In this document: positions 1-7,597 of the stretch, in pieces | Layout of the letters: every line of letters begins with the position of its first letter | Position numbering within the stretch: position 1 is the stretch's first letter | Origin: Methylomarinum sp964474415 | GTDB taxonomy: Bacteria > Pseudomonadota > Gammaproteobacteria > Methylococcales > Methylomonadaceae | Reading direction: 5' to 3' | Length of the DNA stretch: 9,616 nucleotides | Assembly: GCA_964474415.1 (NCBI GenBank) | Contig: CAYYSO010000094.1 | Span: 1 to 9,616, forward strand | Translations under genes and position numbers: made by a program | Notes under the pieces: model-generated | Databases searched by the model: none | What the model saw: only the letters and a program-made list of their open reading frames with translations | What the model was told of the DNA's origin: nothing

Positions 1-23
1 AATTTTTCAGCTGTTCTGAGATA

Positions 24-1556
24 ATGACGCAAAAATACATAGAAAAAATATTAAGGGCTAAAGTCTATGATGTGGCAGTGGAAACACCACTGGATTTCGC
101 TCCTTTATTGTCAGACCGATTCGGAAATCAAGTGTTTTTAAAACGGGAGGATTTACAACCGGTTTTTTCGTTCAAGTTACGAGGCGCCTATAATAAAATG
201 GTCATGCTGAATGGACAGGAACGCGCAAACGGTGTGATTGCCGCTTCGGCGGGCAACCATGCTCAGGGGGTTGCTTTGGCGGCTAAAAAACTGGGGATCA
301 AGGCGCTGATCGTCATGCCCAGAACAACGCCTGAAATTAAAGTCAAATCAGTCAGGGCACGCGGCGCTAAAACGATTTTGCATGGTGATTCTTATGATGA
401 AGCCTGCGGTTATGCAAAGGAAATTGAAAAAGCAAAAGGGTTGACCTTTGTGCATCCCTATGATGACCCCGATGTCATTGCCGGACAGGGGACTATCGGT
501 ATGGAAATTTTGCATCAGCATAATGGTGATATTGACGCCATCTTTGTTCCGGTTGGCGGTGGCGGACTCATTGCAGGGATTGCAGCCTATGTAAAATTCG
601 TCAGACCGGAAACTAAAATCATTGGCGTAGAACCGGACGATGCCGATTGTCTTCATCGCGCTCTGCTTGCCAAACGCAGAGTGATGATTAAACAAGTGGG
701 CCTGTTTGCCGATGGCGTAGCCGTTAAACAGGTTGGAAAAGAACCGTTCCGACTGGCTCATCGCTTTGTCGATGAGGTAATTGTTGTTAATACCGATGAA
801 ATTTGTGCGGCCATCAAGGATATTTTTGACGATACCCGCTCGGTCGCCGAACCTGCCGGCGCGTTGGCAGTTGCCGGTTTAAAGAAATATGTCGAACAGC
901 GGGATGTGACGGGGCAAACCCTGGTGGCGATTGAAAGTGGCGCTAATATTAACTTTGATCGTCTGCGTTATGTTGCTGAACGTACTCAGGTGGGTGAACA
1001 CCGCGAAATATTACTGGCAGTTGCCATTCCTGAAGTTCCCGGCAGTTTTCTGAAATTTTGTAAAATACTGGGGAAACGCAGCATTACCGAATTTAATTAT
1101 CGTTATTTTGACAGCAGTATAGCGCAGGTCTTTGTCGGACTTAGTAGCAGTGGCGCTGAAACAGATAGAGCCGATTTGATTCAGCAGCTTGGCAGTGAGG
1201 GATTTAAAGTAACCGATATGACGGCAAATGAACTCGCTAAAGATCATATTCGCTATATGGTTGGTGGACATGCACCGTGCGAGCTTAGTGAAATTATCTA
1301 CAGTCTGCAATTCCCGGAAAGGCCTGGCGCTTTGTTAAAGTTTTTAACGGCTGTAGGTATTCGGTGGAATATCAGTATGTTTCATTACCGTAATCATGGC
1401 GCTGCCTTCGGTAAAGTATTGATGGGGCTGCAAATACCGAAAGCGCAGCGTAAATTAATCAAGCAGACTTTGGATGCACAAGGCTTTACCTATCAGGAGG
1501 AAACGGTTAATCCTGCCTATAAGTTGTTTATTGGTGGGCAGGAAGGCTGCAAATAG
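24..1556 (+). CDS. ilvA: Threonine ammonia-lyase (threonine deaminase), biosynthetic, two ACT-like regulatory domains
   Basis: This enzyme deaminates L-threonine to 2-oxobutanoate with pyridoxal phosphate (PLP), the first step of isoleucine synthesis, in the cytoplasm. The N-terminal catalytic domain (about residues 15-320) shows the PLP-lysine motif SFKLRGAYNK with K51, the substrate/phosphate loop SAGNHAQG at 75-82, and the glycine loop GGGG at 178-181 that holds the PLP phosphate. Two ACT-like domains follow, about 327-400 and 421-500, each opening with a typical strand and P-G turn (IPEVPGSFLKF, FPERPGALLKF). They mark the long biosynthetic form that the family shows to be inhibited by isoleucine, not the short catabolic form. 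The length of 510 residues matches E. coli IlvA (514). The start is supported by the family-like N-terminus running into RAKVYDVAVETPL. The ribosome-binding site is weak (GAG at 18-20), and no upstream in-frame stop is visible in the 23 bases available. The gene converges with the HDOD gene. Confidence 0.97.
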   Translation: MTQKYIEKILRAKVYDVAVETPLDFAPLLSDRFGNQVFLKREDLQPVFSFKLRGAYNKMVMLNGQERANGVIAASAGNHAQGVALAAKKLGIKALIVMPRTTPEIKVKSVRARGAKTILHGDSYDEACGYAKEIEKAKGLTFVHPYDDPDVIAGQGTIGMEILHQHNGDIDAIFVPVGGGGLIAGIAAYVKFVRPETKIIGVEPDDADCLHRALLAKRRVMIKQVGLFADGVAVKQVGKEPFRLAHRFVDEVIVVNTDEICAAIKDIFDDTRSVAEPAGALAVAGLKKYVEQRDVTGQTLVAIESGANINFDRLRYVAERTQVGEHREILLAVAIPEVPGSFLKFCKILGKRSITEFNYRYFDSSIAQVFVGLSSSGAETDRADLIQQLGSEGFKVTDMTANELAKDHIRYMVGGHAPCELSEIIYSLQFPERPGALLKFLTAVGIRWNISMFHYRNHGAAFGKVLMGLQIPKAQRKLIKQTLDAQGFTYQEETVNPAYKLFIGGQEGCK

Positions 1557-1689
1557 CAGTTAAGAAATATTCATAGCAAATGTTGATGCAATAATATGGC
1601 TATGCTTTTAGGGAAATATGCGGACAGAATTATCAAGGCTGAAAAGTTAAAAAATCCGGGTTTTTGTCAAATTAAAAACAGGTCAATGT

Positions 1690-2967
1690 TTAGCCGACAA
1701 ATGATTTTAAAGCGTCGTTTATTTTGCTTTTTGCATTATGCAATATATGCAGCGTGTTTTCAGGAGAAAGTGCGATGTTCTTTAATTTGCTGGCTGCCGG
1801 GATTGAGGTAATGGCTGGAAGTCCTGCCATTTTTTTACGACTGATTTTATTGTGCAAACGGGATAGCACGACGATGTCTGTCAGCGATAAATCGCCTTCG
1901 TGATTTTGATACCAGTCATCAGAAGTCAGAGCTACTGTGATAAATTCATCGGCAAAATTCCAGTTTTTCAGGATACTCGCTCCAACAACACCTTTAACTA
2001 CAGGGATCGCCTGTTTTATTTCATCTGGATTGTGAAACTCAGCGGGCAAATTAGCAACAAAATTAAAAAATGGGATGACGCCGATATCACAAACCAGTCC
2101 GGCCAGTAATGCTTCCTCAGGGGGTTGTTGTTTGCATTCCAGTGCAAGGACATAACTTAAACAGGATAATTTCAGACTTTCTTTCCACAAGCGATCCAGA
2201 TATTTTTTGATATCTGTTGCGGTACTTTTGAAAATTTGGTTGATACTAAAGCTGATAACCAGGTTGCGGGTCGCATTTAAGCCAATTCGATTGACGGCAT
2301 CTAAACAGCTTTTTGCCGGATGTAATGTTAAATAAAGTGGACAATTGGCAACTTCAATCAGTTTTGCCGAAATAACCGGATCCATCTGAATAATTTTTAC
2401 GGCATCGGCAATACTGATATCTTTTTGCATGGCTTGCCTCAATCTGATAGCTACATCCGGTAAAGACGGAATTTCCAGTTTCTCTTCCATAAAATACTGG
2501 GAAAACAATTGTAACAGGCGGTTGCCGCTTAATTCTTGAGGAATATTGAGTTCTTGCTGATGTACTTGTGTGTTAATCGACATGATTTTTTGTGAAACAC
2601 GCAAAATACTGATGTCGGTTTTTGCAACGGCTGATGTAGTATGTTTACTGCCACTGCATAGCGGGAATTTTGCTTGTGCGCTCCCGGCTTCAATATCAAA
2701 ACTTTTACCATTAGTATCTGAAATTGACACGGAACCCTGTAATAAATAAATGACCGAATCAGCGACTGTATTGATTGTGAAAAGCGTTGCTTGAGCAGGC
2801 AATACTTCAGATTGTTTTTCCAGCGTAAAAGCTTGAAGTTTTTCTGCGGTCAGATTTCTGATAGGAATAAGTTGCTTTAAGGTATCCAATGAAATTTTAG
2901 AGCTGACAAGACTGCAGGACGCACTGGAGCGGTTCATTCCTTTAAAAAGAGATTTTATTAACGCCAT
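1690..2967 (-). CDS. HDOD-domain regulatory protein with N-terminal cyclic-nucleotide-binding-like fold
   Basis: The protein has 425 residues from the ATG chosen here. Residues about 38-128 look like a cNMP-binding beta-roll: a YLLQGSVSISD strand pair, an acidic turn, DIEAGS, then KFPL...TTSAVA and a closing SILRV strand. The usual phosphate-cassette arginine motif is absent, so nucleotide binding is doubtful. Residues about 155-365 form an HDOD domain: IPSLPDVAIRLRQ, then IIQMDPVISAKLIEVAN, AVNRIGLNATRNLV, LWKES and AGLVCDIG. The last motif has Cys where a true HD phosphohydrolase has His (HD becomes CD at 293-294), as expected for the non-catalytic HDOD family. Such proteins usually act as scaffolds in signalling, motility or cell-cycle control; the actual partner is unknown. 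The frame stays open to a TTG at 3042, but a good promoter overlaps that TTG (3016-3042), so the ATG at 2967 is preferred although its ribosome-binding site is weak. It is divergent from the PilZ-like gene. Confidence 0.88.
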   Translation of the reverse strand: MALIKSLFKGMNRSSASCSLVSSKISLDTLKQLIPIRNLTAEKLQAFTLEKQSEVLPAQATLFTINTVADSVIYLLQGSVSISDTNGKSFDIEAGSAQAKFPLCSGSKHTTSAVAKTDISILRVSQKIMSINTQVHQQELNIPQELSGNRLLQLFSQYFMEEKLEIPSLPDVAIRLRQAMQKDISIADAVKIIQMDPVISAKLIEVANCPLYLTLHPAKSCLDAVNRIGLNATRNLVISFSINQIFKSTATDIKKYLDRLWKESLKLSCLSYVLALECKQQPPEEALLAGLVCDIGVIPFFNFVANLPAEFHNPDEIKQAIPVVKGVVGASILKNWNFADEFITVALTSDDWYQNHEGDLSLTDIVVLSRLHNKISRKKMAGLPAITSIPAASKLKNIALSPENTLHILHNAKSKINDALKSFVG

Positions 2968-3015
2968 GTTTATTTTTTTCTGAAATGGAAAGACAAAACA
3001 ACATGTTGCCGGAGC

Positions 3016-3042
3016 ATTATATTTTGCCGGATTTGTTATCAA
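3016..3042 (-). promoter_or_regulatory. Candidate sigma70 promoter for the HDOD gene
   Basis: On the minus strand, TTGATA at 3042-3037 and a perfect TATAAT at 3021-3016 are separated by 15 bases (16 if TTTGAT is taken as the -35 box). Transcription would start near 3009, giving a leader of about 40 bases before the ATG at 2967. The spacer is slightly short. The position argues against the upstream TTG codon at 3042 being the translation start, because it would lie inside the -35 box. Confidence 0.5.
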
Positions 3043-3155
3043 ATCAAGTTGTATGTACTATTCTTTGATGACACTTATTTATTCTAATACATCCACTTAG
3101 GTTCAGTTGCTTTTTTTTCACCGGGAGTAAGAATCGAGTGACTCTGTATTGTGGC

Positions 3156-3174
3156 TGAATAAAATATTTATTCA
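3156..3174. repeat. Perfect AT-rich palindrome (8-base arms, 3-base centre) upstream of the PilZ-like gene
   Basis: TGAATAAA at 3156-3163 and TTTATTCA at 3167-3174 are exact inverted copies around the centre ATA. The element lies 30 bases upstream of the ATG at 3205, in the divergent region between the HDOD and PilZ-like genes. It contains a TAAAAT that could serve as a -10 box. It could be an operator for a dimeric regulator, or chance in AT-rich DNA. An A-U stem of this kind would be weak as an RNA hairpin. Confidence 0.4.
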
Positions 3175-3204
3175 AAATTATGTCAGTTTGAGGATCCTTG
3201 CAAA

Positions 3205-4896
3205 ATGGGAAACGTGAAAATTGCCAGTATTCCGGAAAGGGACTCAGCTAATATGCCCTTCGATTTGGATGTACAGGCCCTGAGTGATTGGCTGTATCGT
3301 TTACCGAGGACGGAAATGGACAAATCATGTGAGCAAATATGTGGCGTTTTGCAAACATTGAATCAGGCCGGAATAGATAAGAAAACGCATAGGCTTTATT
3401 TGGAAGAAATCAGTAAGTATGTGCAATTGTTTGAAAATCAAATTGAGTCTGTTTATCTGGATTTACCCATTCCGTTGCCTGATTACCAGCAGCATTGTGT
3501 CGAATGGCTGGTTTGGTGTTTTTTAAGTCTTGCGAAAAACTTCCAGCAACTGGCTGAAGGATTGGAACATGACAAAATCAAAGCCACAATGCTCTATCAG
3601 GCATTATTTGCTTTAGCTCAGGCTTATTTGCATATATCGGCCATTTATAAGGAACCATGCGAGGGTTTCTGGTTAATCTGCTATCAGATATATTCTTCTG
3701 CAGAAACAGATGGGATACAGAATATTGAAATAAAGCAAGATAAGCAACAGGGCTTATCTATCAATTTCTTGTTTAAACGACTACTGGTTTTCAGTCTTTG
3801 TGACTATCAGCAATTTAGACCTAGAGAAATGAAACAGGTTTTTGTTTATCTGGGACAATTTGCAAATCAGTTGGAAATATGCAGGCAGGTCGATGGTAAA
3901 TACTCAAAAGGATTATTTGCAATACCATTGTCTATGGATAGAGGGCCGTTAAATTTGATTAGCGAGAAGAAAATAAATCGCGAATCAGCAATTCGCTACT
4001 TCGCTCCTGCCAATTTGGCGAAAAATATATATTTTTCATTACAAGAAGACCGCCGTAAGAAGGGGGCAATCAAGGACATAAATAATGCAGTAATAATGAG
4101 AGTGGTCAAAACCCTGGGTTTAGCTCAAACACGAAAATTTAAGAGAATGGCAAAGCGAGGTCAGGTTGGTGTAATCGTTGGTTTTGCTAATATCAGAGAT
4201 TTTTTGTGGAAGAATATTGATGATAAAGTGCAAGGTGGGTTGCAATCACTACCCCTGCCGGGAAAGCCCTATGATTATGATATCTCGCAGTTTGAACTGA
4301 TTGATGATGACGAGGGGGTCATTCAAGCTTCAAAACTCAGCCGGAAACGCGAAAGCAATAAAATAATAGATAATATTTTTACTGTTAACAGTAGTAGCTT
4401 ATCGTCAAATCTAAATTTATGGGATAGTGAAAAACCTTTAGCTGAAATAACTGATGTTGATATTAAGGATTTTGCGCTATTGAATAGTAGTGCGAATGGT
4501 TATGGAATAGGATTTAGTGATTTTCGGACTAAAGTAAAGGTAGGGGATTTATTTGCATTGGTTTCGAGTCAAGAATCACATCTTGAGCTTGCTTTAGTAA
4601 GGAGGCTATGTCAGCCCTCTGAGAAACAGTTTAATCTGGGGGTTGAATTGATTGGGGTTGCGAAAGAGGTTGTTTTGATGAAATCTGAGGATCGACAAGA
4701 CAAACAAATCCGGGCTGTTTTTTTGCCGGCGATAAAGGCTTTAAAACAACCTGATATGGTGGTTTACAGTTCCAGTGATTTTAATATTGGTGAGGTTGTC
4801 ACTATACACAAAGATAAAAAGGATGTTTCATGCCGGTTGTCCAAGCAAGTAAACTTAACAGCATCTATTAGTCAGGTAGAGTTATTTTATTTGTAA
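3205..4896 (+). CDS. Large protein of unknown function with atypical, split PilZ-like C-terminal domain
   Basis: I do not recognise a named gene. The 563-residue product has no signal peptide or clear membrane segment, so it is probably cytoplasmic. Residues about 20-240 are mostly helical (repeated LxxWLxxL-type stretches, FFxLFKRLL-like segments), ending in a FAIPLSMDRGPLN strand. At 310-314 RKFKR fits the PilZ RxxxR signature and is followed by the strand VGVIVGF. About 85 residues of polar linker come next. At 427-432 NSSANG fits the second PilZ signature (D/N)xSxxG, followed by YGIGFSDF, VKVGDLFALV, LELALVRRL and FNLGVELIG, which read as the remaining strands of a PilZ barrel ending near 490. 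PilZ domains bind c-di-GMP; binding here is inference, since the two signatures lie about 110 residues apart. GAGG at 3190-3193 is 11 bases before the ATG; the second ATG at 3253 is an alternative start. The gene is divergent from the HDOD gene and convergent with aroE, and its DNA looks more AT-rich than ilvA. Confidence 0.8.
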   Translation: MGNVKIASIPERDSANMPFDLDVQALSDWLYRLPRTEMDKSCEQICGVLQTLNQAGIDKKTHRLYLEEISKYVQLFENQIESVYLDLPIPLPDYQQHCVEWLVWCFLSLAKNFQQLAEGLEHDKIKATMLYQALFALAQAYLHISAIYKEPCEGFWLICYQIYSSAETDGIQNIEIKQDKQQGLSINFLFKRLLVFSLCDYQQFRPREMKQVFVYLGQFANQLEICRQVDGKYSKGLFAIPLSMDRGPLNLISEKKINRESAIRYFAPANLAKNIYFSLQEDRRKKGAIKDINNAVIMRVVKTLGLAQTRKFKRMAKRGQVGVIVGFANIRDFLWKNIDDKVQGGLQSLPLPGKPYDYDISQFELIDDDEGVIQASKLSRKRESNKIIDNIFTVNSSSLSSNLNLWDSEKPLAEITDVDIKDFALLNSSANGYGIGFSDFRTKVKVGDLFALVSSQESHLELALVRRLCQPSEKQFNLGVELIGVAKEVVLMKSEDRQDKQIRAVFLPAIKALKQPDMVVYSSSDFNIGEVVTIHKDKKDVSCRLSKQVNLTASISQVELFYL

Positions 4897-4948
4897 TCAG
4901 ACTCATATGCTTTTATAGACCACGGTTGTGATTTTCTATCTCTATATT

Positions 4949-5779
4949 TTATGTAAAGTTGCGCTCGGAATTTAATAAATCAATCACAGGTCTGGTAACA
5001 GGACGAACACTACGCCAAATATAAAATGCTTCAGCTGCTTGCTCAACCAGCATTCCTAAACCGTCCAGACTTTTTGCGGCATGTTGTTGACCCCATTGTA
5101 CGAAAGTGGTTGCCTCATTAGCATAAGCCAAATCATAGCAACAGCCGTTTTTGCTTAACAGGTTTTCAGGCAAGGGCGGGAGATCATGAGTCAGGCTGGC
5201 CGAGGTCGCATTTAGGATTAAATCAAATTGTTGTCCGTTTAGCTCGTCAAAGCCACAGCCTAGTATAAGACCTGAAGATGCAAATTCTTTAGCCAGTTGC
5301 CGGGCTTTACTGATGGTTCGGTTGGCGACCACAATGCTCTCAGGTGACTGCCCCTGAATTGGTCCGATAATGCCGCGACTGGCACCGCCGGCGCCCAATA
5401 TCAGAATACGGCTGGCAAACAGGGTAATTCCATGATTTCGGATAAGGTCTGTAACCAGTCCAACGCCATCAGTATTATCTCCCAGCAGGGTGCCATCACT
5501 TTGTAAAACGAGCGTGTTGACTGCTTTGCTGAAGTGGGCTCGTTCTGTCAGCTTGTCGGCTCTTCGCCATGCCAGTTCTTTTAAAGGCACGGTACAGTTT
5601 AAGCCTTTTCCACCTTGAACCAGGAAAGTGGTTATTGAATCGTTAAATGATTCACTCGGAACATCCTTGGCAATATAAGTTAGTTGCTGAGCAGTTTGTT
5701 GAGCAAATAACTGATGAATACGAGGTGATTGGCTATGTTTAATCGGATGCCCGAAGACCGCATATTGATCAATACTCAT
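4949..5779 (-). CDS. aroE: Shikimate dehydrogenase (NADP+)
   Basis: This cytoplasmic enzyme reduces 3-dehydroshikimate to shikimate with NADPH, the fourth step of the pathway to chorismate and the aromatic amino acids. The substrate-binding serines are in KHSQSPRIH (S16, S18). The catalytic lysine is K67 in NCTVPLK and the catalytic aspartate is D104 in GDNTDG. The Rossmann NADP loop GAGGASRG lies at 129-136, with the NADP-type NRT following at 153-155. The conserved NATSAS and DGLGMLVEQAAEAF motifs close the fold. The length of 276 residues is normal. NCTVPLK departs slightly from the common NVTVPFK, with no key residue lost. Its first 11 bases overlap the end of the upstream membrane-protein gene, so translation is probably coupled; only a weak purine stretch precedes the ATG. 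It is the last gene of the hemB-membrane protein-aroE cluster. Confidence 0.97.
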   Translation of the reverse strand: MSIDQYAVFGHPIKHSQSPRIHQLFAQQTAQQLTYIAKDVPSESFNDSITTFLVQGGKGLNCTVPLKELAWRRADKLTERAHFSKAVNTLVLQSDGTLLGDNTDGVGLVTDLIRNHGITLFASRILILGAGGASRGIIGPIQGQSPESIVVANRTISKARQLAKEFASSGLILGCGFDELNGQQFDLILNATSASLTHDLPPLPENLLSKNGCCYDLAYANEATTFVQWGQQHAAKSLDGLGMLVEQAAEAFYIWRSVRPVTRPVIDLLNSERNFT

Positions 5780-6314
5780 CTTTTTTGTTCCGCTTGTTTA
5801 ACCATACTTCCCATAAAATAGTGCTTGCTACTATAGCAATGGCGATGAAGGCATTTAACCACATGAAATTTTTAGAATAGGCAATCACAATGGCTGATAT
5901 TCCCAGAAACAATCCAACCAAACTGAAACGCCAGCCTATACGAATGCCGTCCAATATGGTCGCTAGCGATAAAATCAGTAAAATAACCAGACTGGCGCTG
6001 ATTTCTGTTAACTGGCCGGACTTATGTAATAAAAAAGTACCACCGACAATCAATAAAGAAGCGGACCAGTGCATAAACTGTTCTTTTAATATGGCTGTAA
6101 AATCAAACATATCGTGTTTTTTTGATTGTAACCAGGCAATTAAAATAGCGAACAAGCCGAACACCACAACCATAATCAGCCAGTATGTATAACCGTCATT
6201 TGGGGAGAAGTCGGTTATGCCATTGCCGACTAATGACAAAACAAGTAATAAGATTAGAATGGCTTCTTCAATCTGGAATTTTCTTTTTTCATTAATTAAC
6301 TGATTTTCTTGCAT
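5769..6314 (-). CDS. Six-helix integral membrane protein of unknown function
   Basis: The product has 181 residues and I do not recognise a named family. Hydrophobic segments at about 16-34, 41-62, 79-98, 105-124, 128-147 and 149-171 suggest six transmembrane helices. The short N-terminus is charged (NEKRKFQIEE) and the C-terminal tail is lysine- and arginine-rich (LNKRNKKDEY). By the positive-inside rule both ends would be cytoplasmic. There is no visible catalytic motif. GAGG lies about 10 bases before the ATG, supporting the start. The stop codon is inside the first codons of aroE (11-base overlap), and hemB lies 132 bases upstream on the same strand. The gene is therefore probably co-transcribed with aroE and perhaps with hemB. 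Neighbouring genes do not reveal the role, since haem and aromatic synthesis are both soluble pathways. Confidence 0.85.
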   Translation of the reverse strand: MQENQLINEKRKFQIEEAILILLLVLSLVGNGITDFSPNDGYTYWLIMVVVFGLFAILIAWLQSKKHDMFDFTAILKEQFMHWSASLLIVGGTFLLHKSGQLTEISASLVILLILSLATILDGIRIGWRFSLVGLFLGISAIVIAYSKNFMWLNAFIAIAIVASTILWEVWLNKRNKKDEY

Positions 6315-6406
6315 GATAGATAAACCTCAAAAGTTTTTATTTTTGTAAGTTCTCAATATACGTGAACAGATAGATGTTGATGAATAGTTTAGGAATCCGG
6401 ATAAGT

Positions 6407-6422
6407 TACTTAATTTTAAGTA
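6407..6422. repeat. Perfect 16-base AT-rich palindrome between hemB and the membrane-protein gene
   Basis: TACTTAAT at 6407-6414 is the exact inverse of TTAAGTA plus its central base, giving a perfect 16-base palindrome (arms TACTTAA and TTAAGTA around TT). It sits 25 bases downstream of the hemB stop in transcription direction and about 90 bases before the next ATG. It has no GC-rich stem and no T-tract of terminator type. An operator for the downstream gene pair, or chance in AT-rich sequence, are both possible. Confidence 0.3.
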
Positions 6423-6446
6423 TAAATCCATTAAATTTTTGAGAAA

Positions 6447-7466
6447 CTATTTTTTTTCGTGTAACCATTGAGCGGCTGATTTTGCATAATAAGTCAAAAT
6501 GGCATCAGACCCTGCCCGTTTAAAAGCCAGTAAAGATTCCATAACGACTTGTCTTTCATCCAGCCAGTCATTCATTGACGCTGCTTTTAACATGGCGTAT
6601 TCACCACTAACCTGATAGGCAAAGGTCGGGACGCCAAACTGATCTTTTGCTCTGCGTATAATATCAAGATACGGCATGCCGGGCTTCACCATAATCATAT
6701 CGGCGCCTTCTTGCAGATCAAGCTGAACTTCCCGTAATGCTTCATCTGAATTGGCGGGGTCCATTTGATAGCTGTATTTATTGCCACCGCCAAGATTGCC
6801 GGCCGAGCCGACGGCATCTCTGAATGGTCCGTAAAAACTGGATGCATATTTCGCAGAGTAGGCCAGAATCCTGGTGTTAATGTGCCTGTTGGATTCCAAA
6901 ACCTGTCTGATGGCGCCGATTCTGCCGTCCATCATGTCGGAAGGTGCAACGATATCGGCACCTGCTTCCGCATGGGACAGTGCCTGTTTGCATAAAACGG
7001 CGACAGTTTCATCATTAATGACATAGCCGTCATCATTTAATAAACCATCCTGCCCGTGTGATGTAAATGGATCCAGTGCTACATCGGTAATGACCCCCAG
7101 TTCCGGGAAGGTTTCTTTTAATGCACGTACGCAACGCTGGGCCAACCCTTCGGGATTGTAGGCTTCTTCAGCGTTTTTAGATTTTTTGTTGCAGTCAGTG
7201 ACTGGAAAAAGCGCAATGGCAGGGATACCAAGTTGTATTAACGTATCGGCTTCTTCCAGCAATAAGTCGATTGTCAGTCTTTCAATGCCAGGCATGGAAG
7301 GAATGATTTCCTTCTTGTTTTGACCCTCAATAACGAACATAGGATAAATCAGATCATCAGTCGAGACGCTGTTTTCTCGCATCAGACGACGGGAAAATGA
7401 CTGAAAACGCATTCTTCGCATGCGTGAGTCAGGAAAAATAGTGGTATTATGTATAATTTTTTCCAT
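6447..7466 (-). CDS. hemB: Delta-aminolevulinic acid dehydratase (porphobilinogen synthase), cysteine-free metal site
   Basis: This cytoplasmic enzyme condenses two 5-aminolevulinate molecules into porphobilinogen, the second common step of tetrapyrrole (haem) synthesis. The two Schiff-base lysines are K206 in YSAKYASSFYGPFRDA and K261 in MIMVKPGMPYLD. The metal-site stretch reads DVALDPFTSHGQDG (128-141). Aspartates replace the three zinc-binding cysteines of the DVCLC...C type, so this is the zinc-independent, magnesium-type enzyme known from Pseudomonas. The N-terminal arm FPDSRMRRMR is typical of the octamer-forming family. From the ATG at 7466 the protein has 339 residues, close to the family norm. 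The frame remains open to a TTG at 7514, but that extension (16 residues) has no family character. The ribosome-binding site is weak. The gene heads the leftward cluster with the membrane-protein gene and aroE. Confidence 0.97.
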   Translation of the reverse strand: MEKIIHNTTIFPDSRMRRMRFQSFSRRLMRENSVSTDDLIYPMFVIEGQNKKEIIPSMPGIERLTIDLLLEEADTLIQLGIPAIALFPVTDCNKKSKNAEEAYNPEGLAQRCVRALKETFPELGVITDVALDPFTSHGQDGLLNDDGYVINDETVAVLCKQALSHAEAGADIVAPSDMMDGRIGAIRQVLESNRHINTRILAYSAKYASSFYGPFRDAVGSAGNLGGGNKYSYQMDPANSDEALREVQLDLQEGADMIMVKPGMPYLDIIRRAKDQFGVPTFAYQVSGEYAMLKAASMNDWLDERQVVMESLLAFKRAGSDAILTYYAKSAAQWLHEKK

Positions 7467-7569
7467 ATTGATATGGTCTATAATATTCAAATATTTTTTT
7501 TGGAGCAGAAACAAAATTTGTGAACAACTGACGCAGGGTTTTTGTTTGTCTTCAAAGTGTACAATTGTT

Positions 7570-7597
7570 GTTATAAAACAAAACAGAAGCTGGACAA
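7570..7597 (-). promoter_or_regulatory. Candidate sigma70 promoter for hemB
   Basis: On the minus strand, TTGTCC at 7597-7592 and TATAAC at 7575-7570 are 16 bases apart. Four and five of six bases match the consensus hexamers. Transcription would begin near 7563 and give a leader of roughly 97 bases. The -35 box lies within the small inverted repeat at 7587-7606. This is the best candidate I can see by eye in the divergent region; no equally good rightward promoter for mlaC was found. Confidence 0.35.

Noticed and set aside
1650..1672. A-run, CCGG core and T-run between ilvA and the HDOD gene as a bidirectional terminator
   Set aside because: Only A-T pairs can form around a mismatched core, so the stem is too weak to call. 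CATAGC/GCTATG at 1572-1604 was also rejected because its loop is 21 bases.
1596..1811. Short rightward open frame after ilvA
   Set aside because: Its second half lies antisense to the HDOD gene, and the composition is Cys/Phe/Leu-rich as expected for a chance frame. It has no ribosome-binding site and no recognisable motif.
2968..3042. N-terminal extension of the HDOD protein from the TTG at 3042
   Set aside because: A near-consensus promoter overlaps this segment, and the added residues show no domain character.
4897..4948. Terminator between the convergent PilZ-like and aroE genes
   Set aside because: No stem longer than about three GC-containing pairs followed by a T-run is visible in these 52 bases.
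5890..6192. Rightward open frame of about 100 codons inside the membrane-protein gene
   Set aside because: It is the antisense shadow of a hydrophobic coding sequence and has no independent support.
7467..7514. HemB extension from the TTG at 7514
   Set aside because: The extra 16 residues fall outside the usual HemB N-terminus, and the ATG at 7466 gives a normal length.
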